This document shows, in pieces, positions 53,148 to 62,401 of a DNA stretch of 64,000 nt. The notes under the pieces are model-generated. The model did not search any database. It saw only the letters and a list, made by a program, of their open reading frames with translations, and was not told the DNA's origin. The DNA comes from Bradyrhizobium sp. WBOS07 (GTDB lineage: Bacteria; Pseudomonadota; Alphaproteobacteria; Rhizobiales; Xanthobacteraceae). The number at the start of each line of letters is the position of its first letter. Within the stretch, counting starts at the first letter, position 1. Made by a program: the position numbers and the translations under genes. The stretch lies in the NCBI RefSeq assembly GCF_024585165.1, contig NZ_CP029008.1:5723501-5787500 (forward strand), in the 5' to 3' direction.

Positions 53148-53609
53148 CTACTCGCTACCCGTCAGCTGCGCCAGCCGGTCGAGCAGGGGGCGTTGGCCTG
53201 CGTTGATCTTCTCCCGCGCCGCTTCGAGCGTGAACCATTCGGCACGATCGACCTCCGGGAAGGCCTGCAGTTTGCCACTTCGTGGCGGCCATTCCATCTC
53301 GAACGTGTTGCTGCGAACGCAGCTCACGTCGAGATCGAGCTCGGCCGCGAAAGCGGTGACGAGCTTGCCGCCGCGCTGCTTGACCTGACCAAGCGCGGTC
53401 AGCGGCCCGGACAGATCGAGCCCAAGCTCCTCGGCGAATTCGCGCCGCGCGGCGATATCCGCCTCTTCTTCGTCCGCATATTCCCCCTTGGGGATCGACC
53501 ATGCGCCGAGATCCTTGTTGCGCCAGAACGGCCCTCCGGGATGAACGAGGAGAACCTCGAGCTTCCGGCGCCTCCGATAGGCGATGATCCCGGCACTCTT
53601 CGATGGCAT
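53148..53609 (-). CDS. Nudix hydrolase
   Basis: A 153-residue Nudix protein from the ATG at 53609. The Nudix box is complete: GEYADEEEADIAAR then REFAEELGL, giving G-x5-E-x7-REFxEELG with the metal-binding glutamates. The N-terminus KSAGIIAYRRRRKLEVLLVH and the FWRNKDLGAWSIPKGE segment match the AP4A/NTP-pyrophosphohydrolase subgroup. It hydrolyses a nucleoside diphosphate linked to some moiety; substrate is open. Ends five bases after the convergent Bug receptor gene and lies 71 bases downstream of the lytic transglycosylase, same strand. Confidence 0.9.
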   Translation of the reverse strand: MPSKSAGIIAYRRRRKLEVLLVHPGGPFWRNKDLGAWSIPKGEYADEEEADIAARREFAEELGLDLSGPLTALGQVKQRGGKLVTAFAAELDLDVSCVRSNTFEMEWPPRSGKLQAFPEVDRAEWFTLEAAREKINAGQRPLLDRLAQLTGSE

Positions 53610-53680
53610 CGCGGGGTTCCCTGCAGCAGCGTTCCCGCTTTCTCTCCGGAAACGTGGAGCCGCGCAAGCGGCGGCTCCGC

Positions 53681-54646
53681 TCACGAACCGGAGGGCCGTT
53701 CGCCCGATGCGAAGCGAACGGCACGCGCCTTCGCGCTCTTGCCGGCCGCGCGTGCCGCGATCATGCTGCGTCCCTTGCGCTGGGCCGCGACATTGTTCCG
53801 CAGCTGGGTTGCAAACCGCTTGCGCGCACGGTTCGTCGTCGCCCGGGCGGCGAGCTGCTCGGCTTTGTCAAGGATGCGCGTGACCGAGGGCGTCAGGTTG
53901 ACCGGAACCCAGGCGACGTCCTTGGCCTTCGAGAGGCTGCCGACACCTTCGCAAGGCGCCTCGCGCGGCAGGTCGATCCGGATTGCAATGGCCTCCGAGC
54001 GCTCGGTCCAGTCCTCGGCCTTGGTGCCGGTGATGATTCGGACATAGTCGCGCGTCTCGCGCGGCAGCCCGCTCTCTTTGGCAAGCCACTTCTGAACGCG
54101 GCCCGGACCTGCATTGTAGGCGGCTGCGGCAAGGCCCAGATTGCCGAAATCATCGCGCAGCTTGCGCAGGAACTTTGCCGAGGCCGGCAGCGCCTTCATG
54201 GGATCGAAGGGATCGTCGAGCCCGACTTCGGCAGCCGTCTCCGGCATGAACTGCGCAACCCCCTGGGCGCCGGCGTGGCTGACCTCGTTGGACTTGAAGC
54301 GGCTCTCCTGCCAGAGCAGGCGGGCAAAGAACGGCACGGGAATGCCGCTGGCTTCGGCCGCTTCGCGAAGCGCATGGCAGAATTTGTCCGTCGGCGACAC
54401 CGGCTCCTCGGCGGCGGGTTCGCTCGCGCGCAGCGGTTCGATCGTTTCCTCATGCGCCGCGCGCGCGTTGGCGAGCTCGATGGCCTGGACGCTGGCGAGG
54501 AAGAGCTCGACCATCGGAACCAGCGGCGAGGCATGATTGTTCTGAAGAATGGCGGTGTCGAAAGTTGATGTTTTCCGGGACGCCGACGGATCGAGGTCGC
54601 ACATCAGAAGCAGAAACGCGGCGCAAGCCGCGACGACAAATCGCAT
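53681..54646 (-). CDS. Lytic transglycosylase (SLT domain)
   Basis: A 321-residue peptidoglycan-cleaving enzyme. The start is the ATG at 54646; TTG 54658 is possible. MRFVVAACAAFLLLMCDLDP is a signal sequence, perhaps a lipoprotein with Cys17. The goose-type lysozyme fold spans about 95-210: FFARLLWQESRFKSNEVSHA carries the catalytic glutamate, then GAQGVAQFMPETAAEVGL and AAAAYNAGPGRVQKWL complete the SLT motifs. The basic C-terminus (RARKRFATQLRNN and on) is unusual and may bind wall or DNA. Divergent from an L,D-transpeptidase, so both wall-acting genes share an intergenic region. Confidence 0.88.
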   Translation of the reverse strand: MRFVVAACAAFLLLMCDLDPSASRKTSTFDTAILQNNHASPLVPMVELFLASVQAIELANARAAHEETIEPLRASEPAAEEPVSPTDKFCHALREAAEASGIPVPFFARLLWQESRFKSNEVSHAGAQGVAQFMPETAAEVGLDDPFDPMKALPASAKFLRKLRDDFGNLGLAAAAYNAGPGRVQKWLAKESGLPRETRDYVRIITGTKAEDWTERSEAIAIRIDLPREAPCEGVGSLSKAKDVAWVPVNLTPSVTRILDKAEQLAARATTNRARKRFATQLRNNVAAQRKGRSMIAARAAGKSAKARAVRFASGERPSGS

Positions 54647-54814
54647 TTGCTGGGACAACCTCGAACTGTGGGATGAACGGCCAGCGATGCGCCGGCGCTA
54701 GGAAGTTCTTAACCTTCCGATTGCGGCAAAGCTGCGGTCTCGCCGGTTCCTTCGGTGTTAGTACGGTGTTCCCAAAAAGAAACTGCCCGCGATTTGCGGA
54801 TCATTATTTTCGGA

Positions 54815-55864
54815 ATGGGACGAGCGATCATGATGCGATGGATGCTTGGCGCGGTGATGTCGCTGTGGCTGGTTTGTCCGGCGCACGCGGGCAATCTCGA
54901 TGCGAAGGCCGTGAACGATGCAGCGCGTCCGGAAAAGCTACCCGCTGCCGACAAGATCAGCGCGCCGGTGACGAAGCTTCAGATTTTGCTCGATCGTGCG
55001 CAATTCTCTCCGGGCCAAATCGACGGCAAGCTCGGCGAGAACGCGCAGAAGGCGCTGAAGGCCTTCGCCGAGCAGAACGGGCTTGGCTTCGACAAGACCA
55101 TCGCGCCTGAACTCTGGGACAAGCTGAACGCAGCCAGCGAAGGCCCCGTTCTCGTCGACTACAAGATCACCGACGCGGATGTGAAAGGGCCATTCCTCAA
55201 GAAGCTGCCAACCAAGCTCGAGGACATGAAGTCGCTGGAGGCGCTGAGCTACACCAGCCCGCTCGAAGGGCTCGGCGAAAAATTCCACATGAGCGAAGAG
55301 TTGTTGAAGGCGCTCAATCCGGGAAAGGCGTTCGACAAGGCCGGCGAGACGATCGTCGTCGCCAACGTCGCGGCGCGGCGGGAGCTTCCGCGCATCGTTC
55401 GCATCGAGATCGACAAGCAGCAGGCGACACTGAAGGCCTACGAGGGCTCTGGCCGGCTGGTCGCGTTCTACCCGGCGTCAATCGGCAGTCCGGATCGTCC
55501 GACCCCGACGGGGACGCTGAAAGTCACCAGCATCCATGAGCTGCCGACCTACCGCTACAATCCCGAGTACAAGTTCAAGAGCGTGAAATCCAAAAGGCCC
55601 TTCGAGATCAAGCCGGGTCCCAATGGCCCGGTCGGATCGTACTGGATCGGGCTATCGGCCCAGGGCTACGGCATCCACGGGACGGCGGAGCCGGACAGGG
55701 TCAGCAAGTCCGCATCGCACGGCTGCGTCAGGCTCACCAACTGGGACGCGCGCGTGATCGGCGAGAATGCCAAGCGCGGCATCCCCGTCGTCTTCCTCGA
55801 TGCGCCGACGGAATCCTCCTCGAAGCAGCGGGATACGGCGGCCGGCAAGCGCGCGTCGAACTAG
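54815..55864 (+). CDS. L,D-transpeptidase (YkuD) with peptidoglycan-binding domain
   Basis: A 349-residue exported enzyme making 3-3 crosslinks or attaching proteins to peptidoglycan. Start ATG 54815 is used; ATG 54830 or 54833 are possible. A signal peptide (MMRWMLGAVMSLWLVCPAHA) precedes a PG_binding_1 domain (LQILLDRAQFSPGQIDGKLG, about 55-115) and the YkuD catalytic domain (about 205-335) with GYGIHGTAEPDRV and SASHGCVRLTN; Cys304 is the nucleophile. It pairs in divergence with the lytic transglycosylase. Rhizobial outer membranes are anchored through such linkages. Length agrees with the family. Confidence 0.92.
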   Translation: MGRAIMMRWMLGAVMSLWLVCPAHAGNLDAKAVNDAARPEKLPAADKISAPVTKLQILLDRAQFSPGQIDGKLGENAQKALKAFAEQNGLGFDKTIAPELWDKLNAASEGPVLVDYKITDADVKGPFLKKLPTKLEDMKSLEALSYTSPLEGLGEKFHMSEELLKALNPGKAFDKAGETIVVANVAARRELPRIVRIEIDKQQATLKAYEGSGRLVAFYPASIGSPDRPTPTGTLKVTSIHELPTYRYNPEYKFKSVKSKRPFEIKPGPNGPVGSYWIGLSAQGYGIHGTAEPDRVSKSASHGCVRLTNWDARVIGENAKRGIPVVFLDAPTESSSKQRDTAAGKRASN

Positions 55865-56136
55865 ACCTTGGGAAAGTCCTTGCGCATCGCGATCTCGGCG
55901 GCGTCGGCGGGCGACAGCACGGTCTGGTCGAAGGCGGCCTGCGGCGTCGTCATGATGTCGTAGAGCGAGATGCCCTTGATGGGCTTGCCCATCAGCTCGC
56001 GGACGCAGTCGGCGAGCGTGCCGTTGTAGACCAGATAGGGCGGACCCCGGTCCTTCTGCCTCTCGCCCTTCAGCGACGGCCACTTCTTCAATTCGGCCGG
56101 CGCGTCATAGGCGATCGGCGATCCCTCTTTGAACAT
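55861..56136 (-). CDS. Small uncharacterised protein
   Basis: A 91-residue soluble protein from the ATG at 56136: MFKEGSPIAYDAPAELKKWP, then DRGPPYLVYNGTLADCVREL, MGKPIKGISLYDIMTTPQAA and a C-terminal helix SPADAAEIAMRKDFPKV. No signal peptide; one cysteine. The compact, low-complexity-free sequence suggests a real conserved protein, as found singly in Bradyrhizobium-type genomes. The stop overlaps the L,D-transpeptidase end by four bases. Function unknown. Confidence 0.6.
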   Translation of the reverse strand: MFKEGSPIAYDAPAELKKWPSLKGERQKDRGPPYLVYNGTLADCVRELMGKPIKGISLYDIMTTPQAAFDQTVLSPADAAEIAMRKDFPKV

Positions 56137-56215
56137 GCGTTGGGCCCCGGTAGCTTTGGATTGCCGGGAATCCTACAGCCGCCGGGTAAACACGCGTTAA
56201 AAAATTAGTTTCAAA

Positions 56216-57073
56216 TCAGCCGGCGACGAAGGCGAGCAGGGTGCCGTTGGCCTTGGCCGGCGGCACGCAGACCGCGGGCCCGCTGCGCACCGCAGCCGAA
56301 CCAAGCGCCTTCTCCGTCGCCGCCAGATCGTCGCTGACGAGCACCAGCGCGGCCCCGCCGCGCTCGACGAGGCCGGCGAGCGGCACGCCCGGATAGCGCT
56401 TTTCGAGCTGCTCCAGCGTGAGATAGACGAAGTCGGCGCGATCGCCGCCGGAAGGCACGGTCATGGCGCCGTCGGGCTCGGCCTTCGGCTCGCGGTCGAT
56501 CAGCCGGCCAAGATGCGCGGCGTCCTGCGCTGGCTCGGGCGTTGCGATCAGAACCTGCTTGATCCGCTTTGCCGCGTTGGCGTGCCTCATCAACTCGGGA
56601 ATCCACACGGTCTCGCGCGTCTTGTGCTGGCAGGCGAAGATGCGCACGCCGCCGGGCGCTTCGGCGGTCGGCCACATGAAGGTGCGGAATTTTGCCGCCG
56701 AGACAGCGCCGTTTGGCAGCGTCACCGGCCGCTCGAAATCGGTCGGGCCGATCGGCGTCAGGCCACGGGCGCGGATCTCCTCGGCACCGGCGGCGGAATC
56801 GACCGCGGTGAAGGCGATGCGCTCGATGCCCTCGCCGCGCTTGTCGAGGAAGGCCCGCGCCGGCACGTTGTGCTCGGTCGCGGCGAGCACGCCGAGCAGC
56901 TCCATATAATCGGGATCGAACATGATGGTGTAATTGCCGGTGCCCATATGCGCGCTGTGGGTGCCGCGCGGGGAGACGGTGAAGCCGAGCCGCCGGTAGT
57001 TCTCGGCGGCCTTGTCGAGGTCCTTCACCATGATGACGGCGTGGTCGATACCGATGACGTTCTTGAGAGCCAC
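56216..57073 (-). CDS. Glyoxalase-like (VOC) protein
   Basis: A 285-residue protein of the Glyoxalase_3-like type with two VOC halves. The first starts NVIGIDHAVIMVKDLDKAAE and LGFTVSPRGTHSAHMGTGNY; FACQHKTRETVWIPEL marks the join. The second half lacks a clear metal site and may be structural. A histidine in GIDHAV and a glutamate in DYMELLG could bind a metal. The reaction is not known. It is a single gene on the minus strand, 137 bases before the PuuD gene end, perhaps in the same unit. Confidence 0.78.
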   Translation of the reverse strand: MALKNVIGIDHAVIMVKDLDKAAENYRRLGFTVSPRGTHSAHMGTGNYTIMFDPDYMELLGVLAATEHNVPARAFLDKRGEGIERIAFTAVDSAAGAEEIRARGLTPIGPTDFERPVTLPNGAVSAAKFRTFMWPTAEAPGGVRIFACQHKTRETVWIPELMRHANAAKRIKQVLIATPEPAQDAAHLGRLIDREPKAEPDGAMTVPSGGDRADFVYLTLEQLEKRYPGVPLAGLVERGGAALVLVSDDLAATEKALGSAAVRSGPAVCVPPAKANGTLLAFVAG

Positions 57074-57210
57074 TGTTCTTTTCCCGCCTGTGCAACTGAC
57101 CCGGACTGCGTTGGTCTTGTCTACGCCGGATAGGCGGCCAAGTCATTTTCAAATCGGGGGCGAGGTAGGGAATTTCATGTCGTGAAATGCGATTCCGTTG
57201 GATGACCGGG

Positions 57211-58401
57211 TCAGTGTGGCTGCTCGAGATAGGCGGCGAGGATCGCGCGCTCCTCGCCGGTCATCTCGGTGATGTTGCCCGGCGGCATTGCGCCGGACCA
57301 GGCCGCGACACGGCCGACCAGGCGGATGTTGCGGTGGATGTGCTCGGGCGTATCGAGCAGGATGCCCTTCGGCGCGGTCACGATCCCGGCCCAGACCGGC
57401 TCGGCCGCGTGGCACATGCTGCAGCGGGACATCACGATCTCCTCGACGGCATTGCGCGTGGGTTGGGCTGACAGCGCGCCCGTCCTCACCTCGCGTGGGC
57501 CGGCTGCGGACAGCAACAGGATCGCGATCACGCCGATTGCCGCCACGCCCCACACCCACCATGGCGATTTGCGCCCGGCGTGCCGCGCGTTGAAGAAATG
57601 GCGGATCACCGGGCCGAGCGCCAGGATGATCGCGACGATGATCCAGTTGAAGCGGGTGGCGTAGAGCAGGGGATAGTGGTTGCTGATCATCAGCACGACG
57701 ACGGGGAGCGTCAGATAATTGTTGTGGACCGAGCGCTCCTTGCTGGCCTTGCCGAGCTTCGGATCGGGCGCCTGCCCCGCGATCAGCGCCGCCACGATCT
57801 TCTTCTGGTTCGGGATGATCAGCGCGAAGACGTTGGCGACCATGATGGTGCCGATGATCGCCCCGATCTGGTTGAAGGCGCCGCGGCCGCTCAGCACATG
57901 GGTGAAGGCATAGGTCAGCGCGACCAGGAACAAATAGCCGCCGATGGCAAAGGGCAATTCGCGTTGCGCGAGCCCGGTGCGACAGGCGGCCTCATAGAGC
58001 AGCCATGCCAGCGCGAGGCTCGCGAAGCTGAACAGGCCGGCCTGGAACGGCGTGAGGTCGAGGATCGACTTGTCGACCAGGAACAGGTCGGCCTCGAGAT
58101 AATACACCACCACCATCAGCGCGAAGCCGGACAGCCAGGTCGTGTAGGCCTCCCATTTGAACCAGGTCAGCTCGTCCGGCATCTGGCTGGGGGCGACCAG
58201 ATATTTCATGATCCGGTAGAAGCCGCCGCCATGGACCTGCCAGGCCTCGCCCTGCACGCCGTCGGGCAGGTCGCGTCTCGGCTTCAGGCTGAGATCGAGG
58301 GCGATGAAATAGAAGGAACTGCCGATCCAGGCGATCGCCGCCACCACGTGCAGCCAGCGGAGCAGCAGGCTCGCCCATTCCGATATGATGGATCCCCACA
58401 T
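57211..58401 (-). CDS. puuD: PuuD-type membrane urate oxidase with cytochrome c tail
   Basis: A 396-residue membrane protein of the PuuD/Urate_ox_N family. About eight membrane helices start with LLRWLHVVAAIAWIGSSFYF; HGGGFYRIMKYLVAPSQMPD, FKWEAYTTWLSGF and LTLPVVVLMISNHYPLLYAT are family marks. A C-terminal cytochrome c domain has the heme-binding Cys327-S-M-Cys330-His331. PuuD oxidises urate to 5-hydroxyisourate and passes electrons to the respiratory chain, so no hydrogen peroxide is formed. Other purine genes are not in the window. The start is an ATG at 58401 next to the divergent sugar dehydrogenase. Confidence 0.88.
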   Translation of the reverse strand: MWGSIISEWASLLLRWLHVVAAIAWIGSSFYFIALDLSLKPRRDLPDGVQGEAWQVHGGGFYRIMKYLVAPSQMPDELTWFKWEAYTTWLSGFALMVVVYYLEADLFLVDKSILDLTPFQAGLFSFASLALAWLLYEAACRTGLAQRELPFAIGGYLFLVALTYAFTHVLSGRGAFNQIGAIIGTIMVANVFALIIPNQKKIVAALIAGQAPDPKLGKASKERSVHNNYLTLPVVVLMISNHYPLLYATRFNWIIVAIILALGPVIRHFFNARHAGRKSPWWVWGVAAIGVIAILLLSAAGPREVRTGALSAQPTRNAVEEIVMSRCSMCHAAEPVWAGIVTAPKGILLDTPEHIHRNIRLVGRVAAWSGAMPPGNITEMTGEERAILAAYLEQPH

Positions 58402-58635
58402 GATGCCCCCAACAATGGTGGCGGCGATGCCGCGGCTTTGCTGACCGCGACGTGCAGCCGCGCCCTCACATCTGTCGCATCGATCGGCCGCATTTTCCAG
58501 TACGATGGAACGCGCCCGATGCACATCGTGCGAGCACGGGCTGACGTGGAATTCGGCGGCGTGTAACTTGCCGCGGACCATTTGCGGGGCGATCGACGTT
58601 GACGTTTGCGACGTGCAGGCCGGGAGGATGACGAC

Positions 58636-59970
58636 GTGACGAACAGGATTTCGACCGCGGTGCTGGCTGCGGGGTTGATCGTGGCCGCGACCGGTGCACC
58701 GGCCGAGCCCGTGTTGCAGGGCAAGGACGCTTATGGTGATTGGCAGGCCGACAAGCCCGGCACGATCAGGCTGATCCGGCCGCAGGATCTGGTCAGGCCC
58801 GGCGCCACGCGATCGGTTGCGAGCTCGTCGCGCGTGGTGCCGCGCCCGCCGGACGCCGCGCTCCGGGTGCCGGCGGGCTTCAAGATCGAGCTGTTCGCCG
58901 AAGGGCTGCGCGCGCCGCGCATCGTGCGGGTGGCGCCGAATGGCGATGTCTTCGTCGCGGAGACGCGGGCCGGCACCATTCGCGTGCTGCGCGCAGGCGA
59001 GGGCGGCAAGGTCGCGAGCAACGATGTCTTTGCCAGCGGCTTGCGCCAGCCTTTCGGCATCGCCTTCTTCCCGAACGGCGAAAATCCGCAATGGGTCTAT
59101 GTCGCCAACACCGACAGCGTCGTCCGCATTCCCTATCAGGCCGGCGATCTCAAGGCGCGCGGCAAGGCCGAGACGATCGTGCCAAGCCTGCCGCATGACG
59201 GCGGCCATTCCACCCGCGACATCGTCTTCACGCCCGACAACAAGCGCATGCTGGTCTCGGTCGGCTCGCTCAGCAATGTCGCGGAAGGTCTGGGCACGCC
59301 GCCGGGCGGATTGGAGGCGTGGTCGAAAACGCAACCACTCGGCGCAGCCTGGGCCAGCGAGACGGAGCGCGCGGCGGTGCTGGCCTTCACGCCAGATGGC
59401 AAGGAGCGCAAGATCTACGCCACCGGCATCCGCAATTGCGTCGGCCTTGCGGTCCAGCCACAGACCGGTCTGCCCTGGTGCTCGACCAACGAGCGCGACG
59501 GCCTCGGCGACGATCTCGTGCCCGACTTCGTCACCAGTGTGAAGGAGGGCGCCTTCTATGGCTGGCCGTGGTTCTACATCGGCAACAACGAAGATCCGCG
59601 CCATGCCGGCGTGCGGCCGGATCTCAAGGATAAGGTGACGGTGCCCGACGTGCTGATTCAGCCGCATTCAGCCTCGCTCGGCATGACGTTCTACCAGGGC
59701 ACGCAGTTTCCGAGCGAGTATCAAGGCGACGCGTTCGCCGCTCAGCATGGCTCCTGGAACCGCTCGAAGCGCACCGGCTACAAGGTGATCCGGATCAGGA
59801 TGAAGGACGGCAAGCCGACCGGCGAGTATGAGGATTTCGTCACGGGGTTCGTGGTGAGCGACACGGAAGTGTGGGGCAGGCCGGTGGGAGTGGCGGTGGC
59901 AAAGGACGGATCGCTGCTGGTGTCGGAGGATGGCAACGGCACGATCTGGCGGGTGACGCATTCGCGGTGA
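58636..59970 (+). CDS. PQQ-dependent sugar/sorbosone dehydrogenase-like protein
   Basis: A 444-residue exported six-bladed beta-propeller of the GSDH family. GTG 58636 is chosen because GGGAGG lies eight bases upstream and TNRISTAVLAAGLIVAATGA is then a proper signal peptide. PAGFKIELFAEGLRAPRIVR begins the propeller; LRQPFGIAFFPNGENPQWVY, LPHDGGHSTRDIVFTPDN, and YATGIRNCVGLAVQPQTG are repeated blade motifs, with HDGGHSTRDI holding the catalytic histidine and arginine that hold PQQ. It would oxidise aldoses or sorbosone in the periplasm. No cytochrome partner is fused. Divergent from puuD. Confidence 0.87.
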   Translation: MTNRISTAVLAAGLIVAATGAPAEPVLQGKDAYGDWQADKPGTIRLIRPQDLVRPGATRSVASSSRVVPRPPDAALRVPAGFKIELFAEGLRAPRIVRVAPNGDVFVAETRAGTIRVLRAGEGGKVASNDVFASGLRQPFGIAFFPNGENPQWVYVANTDSVVRIPYQAGDLKARGKAETIVPSLPHDGGHSTRDIVFTPDNKRMLVSVGSLSNVAEGLGTPPGGLEAWSKTQPLGAAWASETERAAVLAFTPDGKERKIYATGIRNCVGLAVQPQTGLPWCSTNERDGLGDDLVPDFVTSVKEGAFYGWPWFYIGNNEDPRHAGVRPDLKDKVTVPDVLIQPHSASLGMTFYQGTQFPSEYQGDAFAAQHGSWNRSKRTGYKVIRIRMKDGKPTGEYEDFVTGFVVSDTEVWGRPVGVAVAKDGSLLVSEDGNGTIWRVTHSR

Positions 59971-60045
59971 GCGAACATGCTTTGCCTCTCCCCGCAAGGG
60001 CAGGGCAATCGCGTGTGGCATCACTCGCGAGCTGAGCGCGCGCCT

Positions 60046-60170
60046 CGTCCTTCGCGACGACCGCTTCGCGGTCTCCTCAGGATGAGGCTAAGTGGCATCG
60101 GTGCCCGCTGAAACGCGCACTCCGTCCTCATCCTGAGGGCCCGCCAAAGGTGGGCGTCTCGAAGGATGGC
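60046..60170. repeat. Inverted repeat (type D, CCTCAGGATGAGG family)
   Basis: CCTCAGGATGAGG (60075-60087) is inverted perfectly at 60126-60138; outside these, CGTCCTTCG (60046) faces CGAAGGATG (60160). The 125-base unit can fold into a long hairpin and fits the class of Bradyrhizobium intergenic palindromes. It lies between two genes whose ends converge. Confidence 0.78.
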
Positions 60171-60227
60171 CGCAGGGAAAAGCTCTCATCTGCGATTGCC
60201 CTGCCGCAGGCGGAGGAGAACAACGGC

Positions 60228-61028
60228 CTAACCCCGTCTCACGCTGGCCCCGCCGTCCACCGGCAGGGTCACGCCGGTGATGAAGTTCGCCTCGTCGGAC
60301 GCGAGGAACAGCGCCGCGTTGGCGACGTCCCACGCCGTTCCCATCTTCCTGCGCAGCGGCACCTTGCTGTCGCGGTCGGCTTCGACCTCGGCGCGGGTCT
60401 TGTGCCATTCGCGGGCGCGGGTATCGACGGCCATCGGCGTGTTCATCAGGCCGGGCAGGATGACATTGGCGCGGATGCCGTATTCGGCGTTCTGGTAGGC
60501 GAGCTGCTCGGTGAAGGCGATCATCGCCGATTTCGTCGCCTTGTAGGCGACGTAAGGATAGGTCGTGATCGCCGCCATCGAGGAGATGTTGATGATGGCG
60601 CCGCTCTTCTGCGCGCGCATGATCGGGATCACTTCCTTGGCGGCGAGAATGCAGCTCTTCAGGTTGATGGCGACGACGCGGTCGAACGCTTCCTCGGTGA
60701 TTTGAAGCAGCTCGGCATCGCCGCCGGACAGGCTGACGCCGACATTGTTGTGCAGCACGTCGATCCGGCCCCAGCGCGACTGCGCGTCCTCAACCATCGT
60801 CTTGATGTCGGCCGACCTGGTCACGTCGGCCTTGAACGCCGCAGAGGTGCCGCCCTTCGCGGCGATCATCGCAACGGTCTCCTGCGCGGATTCCAGATGA
60901 TGGTCGACGCACAGGACCTTCGCGCCTTCGCGCGCGAAGGTCAGCGCGGTGGCGCGGCCGTTGCCCATGCCTTCGCCGGGGCTTTGTCCGGCTCCGACCA
61001 CGATGGCGACCTTGTCGTTCAGGCGCAT
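60228..61028 (-). CDS. Short-chain dehydrogenase/reductase
   Basis: A 266-residue SDR from the ATG at 61028. The cofactor loop GAGQSPGEGMGNG is a lengthened TGxxxGxG in which threonine is replaced, and Asp42 in VDHH suggests NAD rather than NADP. Catalytic residues are Asn (HNNVG and INLKS), Ser150 (NISSMAA) and Tyr162-x3-Lys166 (YKATK). The C-terminal GVTLPVDGGASVRRG is standard. The substrate is unknown; insertions such as GQSPGEGMG occur in a subgroup of rhizobial SDRs acting on cyclic alcohols or steroids. Single gene, close to repeat D. Confidence 0.87.
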   Translation of the reverse strand: MRLNDKVAIVVGAGQSPGEGMGNGRATALTFAREGAKVLCVDHHLESAQETVAMIAAKGGTSAAFKADVTRSADIKTMVEDAQSRWGRIDVLHNNVGVSLSGGDAELLQITEEAFDRVVAINLKSCILAAKEVIPIMRAQKSGAIINISSMAAITTYPYVAYKATKSAMIAFTEQLAYQNAEYGIRANVILPGLMNTPMAVDTRAREWHKTRAEVEADRDSKVPLRRKMGTAWDVANAALFLASDEANFITGVTLPVDGGASVRRG

Positions 61029-61412
61029 GACGCTTTCTCCCCGCTTTTTCGTCACGATAGCACGGACGACGCGAGGCAGAAGACAGATCGTGCCGGTCAT
61101 GGTCGCGCCCGGCGCACGCGGTCCCGCCGGGCATGCATGGCGCATCTGAATGCGAACATGCCGCCGATGGACCAGATCATGCGGATGCAGTGACGAGACC
61201 CGCCCCAAAAAAGAAGAGCCGCTTGTGATGACAAGCGGCCCAAGTCTAGGGAGGAAACGCCCAAGCAAAGACAATCCGATGAGGATCGTCCGCCAAGGAA
61301 ACGCTCGCGCAAGCGCTTGCGTACGCATACAAATGCAGCAAGTCCCGGCCTGGTTCAATTCCGGATCAATACGGAGCCGGACTACTACTCACGGCTGCGT
61401 GAAGCGCTTTGT
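61029..61412. other. 384-base intergenic region between SDR and thermonuclease-like gene
   Basis: Holds the minus-strand terminator at 61208-61239 (listed separately). The part from about 61250 to 61400 has no recognisable gene, repeat or regulatory site. The SDR promoter is expected between 61029 and 61200. Confidence 0.4.
61208..61239 (-). terminator. Rho-independent terminator of the thermonuclease-like gene
   Basis: GCCGCTTGT (61218-61226) and ACAAGCGGC (61231-61239) form a perfect 9-base stem with a four-base loop. On the minus strand it is followed by TCTTCTTTTTT (from 61217), the classical U-run. Confidence 0.85.
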
Positions 61413-62201
61413 TCACTTCGGGCGGCGGCAATTATAAGCCTTGCGAAAGCCGGCCGCCTGGGCGTCGTCCTCCGAGCAGAACCAGCGGTCCGGCCTGGTG
61501 GTCGCCGGGTAGCTCGGGCAGCCCCGTAAATGATAGATGCCGATATTGCCGGTGACGCGCGCTCGTACCGCGAGCTTGCCCTTGATGCTGCAGCTCGGGG
61601 GCATCGTCAGCTCCTCGGGGAACAGCACGGCGCGAATCTCCTTGTCGCGATCCGGGCGGCAGGCCGAGCCCAGGAGTGCGCCGTCCTTCTTGCCGGCGCG
61701 GAAGTCCTGCGGTGCAACAAAGCAGCCCTTCCAGATTCCGGCCGACGCCGTCTTGGCTTCGCTGGCCGCCGGCTTGACGTTCGCCTTGATAGGCTCTCGC
61801 GCGACCGCAAAGCCGAGCCTGATCAGCTGCTCGTTCAGGCTGGCCTTGTCGCCCTCGGCGGTGCAGATGGCGCGGTGCCGCTTGCCGAAGCTCTTCTCCG
61901 GCCCGACATCGTCGCAGCGCACGGAGCGCTTGTTGACGAGCTTGGCCAGCTGGTCGCGTGCCTCGATACCGCAGGTCCAGGGATCGGCGTGATCGTCGAT
62001 GCAGACCTGGTCCAGCTCGGGCGCATCGACGCCGTCGAGCCGGTAGGTGACGTCGCCGAGCTGGATGGAATTGCCGTCGCGGGCCGTGGCGGCGGCTGTC
62101 AGCGCGGAGGCCGGCTGGGAAGACGCCAGGAAGCCGGGCAAGGCGCAGAACCAAACGAGCGCGAAGGCGCGGGCGGCGGCAAAGACATTTCGGAAGGACA
62201 T
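61413..62201 (-). CDS. Exported thermonuclease-like (SNase) protein
   Basis: A 262-residue protein with signal peptide [20 protein letters not shown]. The SNase OB-fold starts at [20 protein letters not shown], with [13 protein letters not shown] (the first catalytic arginine is in [10 protein letters not shown]), and [20 protein letters not shown] in place of the usual YGR-LA. A second arginine corresponds to AREPIKAN. The region after about 150 ([16 protein letters not shown] and the C-terminal cysteine-rich part with [20 protein letters not shown]) is a longer tail than staphylococcal nuclease has. Such rhizobial proteins are usually called thermonuclease family; activity needs testing. 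Ends with a clear terminator. Confidence 0.82.
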   Translation of the reverse strand: MSFRNVFAAARAFALVWFCALPGFLASSQPASALTAAATARDGNSIQLGDVTYRLDGVDAPELDQVCIDDHADPWTCGIEARDQLAKLVNKRSVRCDDVGPEKSFGKRHRAICTAEGDKASLNEQLIRLGFAVAREPIKANVKPAASEAKTASAGIWKGCFVAPQDFRAGKKDGALLGSACRPDRDKEIRAVLFPEELTMPPSCSIKGKLAVRARVTGNIGIYHLRGCPSYPATTRPDRWFCSEDDAQAAGFRKAYNCRRPK

Positions 62202-62401
62202 GCGGTCTCGCTATCGATTGCCAGTCTGCCCGTTCCTAGCATCCGGATATGGCGATACCAATGGTCTGCACCCCGCGAAGTGCGACATTCCGGCCTCGCG
62301 GCTTTACTCCCCCGCCGCTCTGACCCTATCGTTCGCGGGCCTTGCGAACCGTGCAGGCCGAATCGCCCGGAAAGCGGCGAGGGCGGGAGGAAAAGGTTGC
62401 G

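Noticed and set aside
57211..59667. Long minus-strand frame extending puuD upstream to 59667
   Set aside because: The upstream part is antisense to the sugar dehydrogenase; PuuD homology begins at MWGSII (58401).
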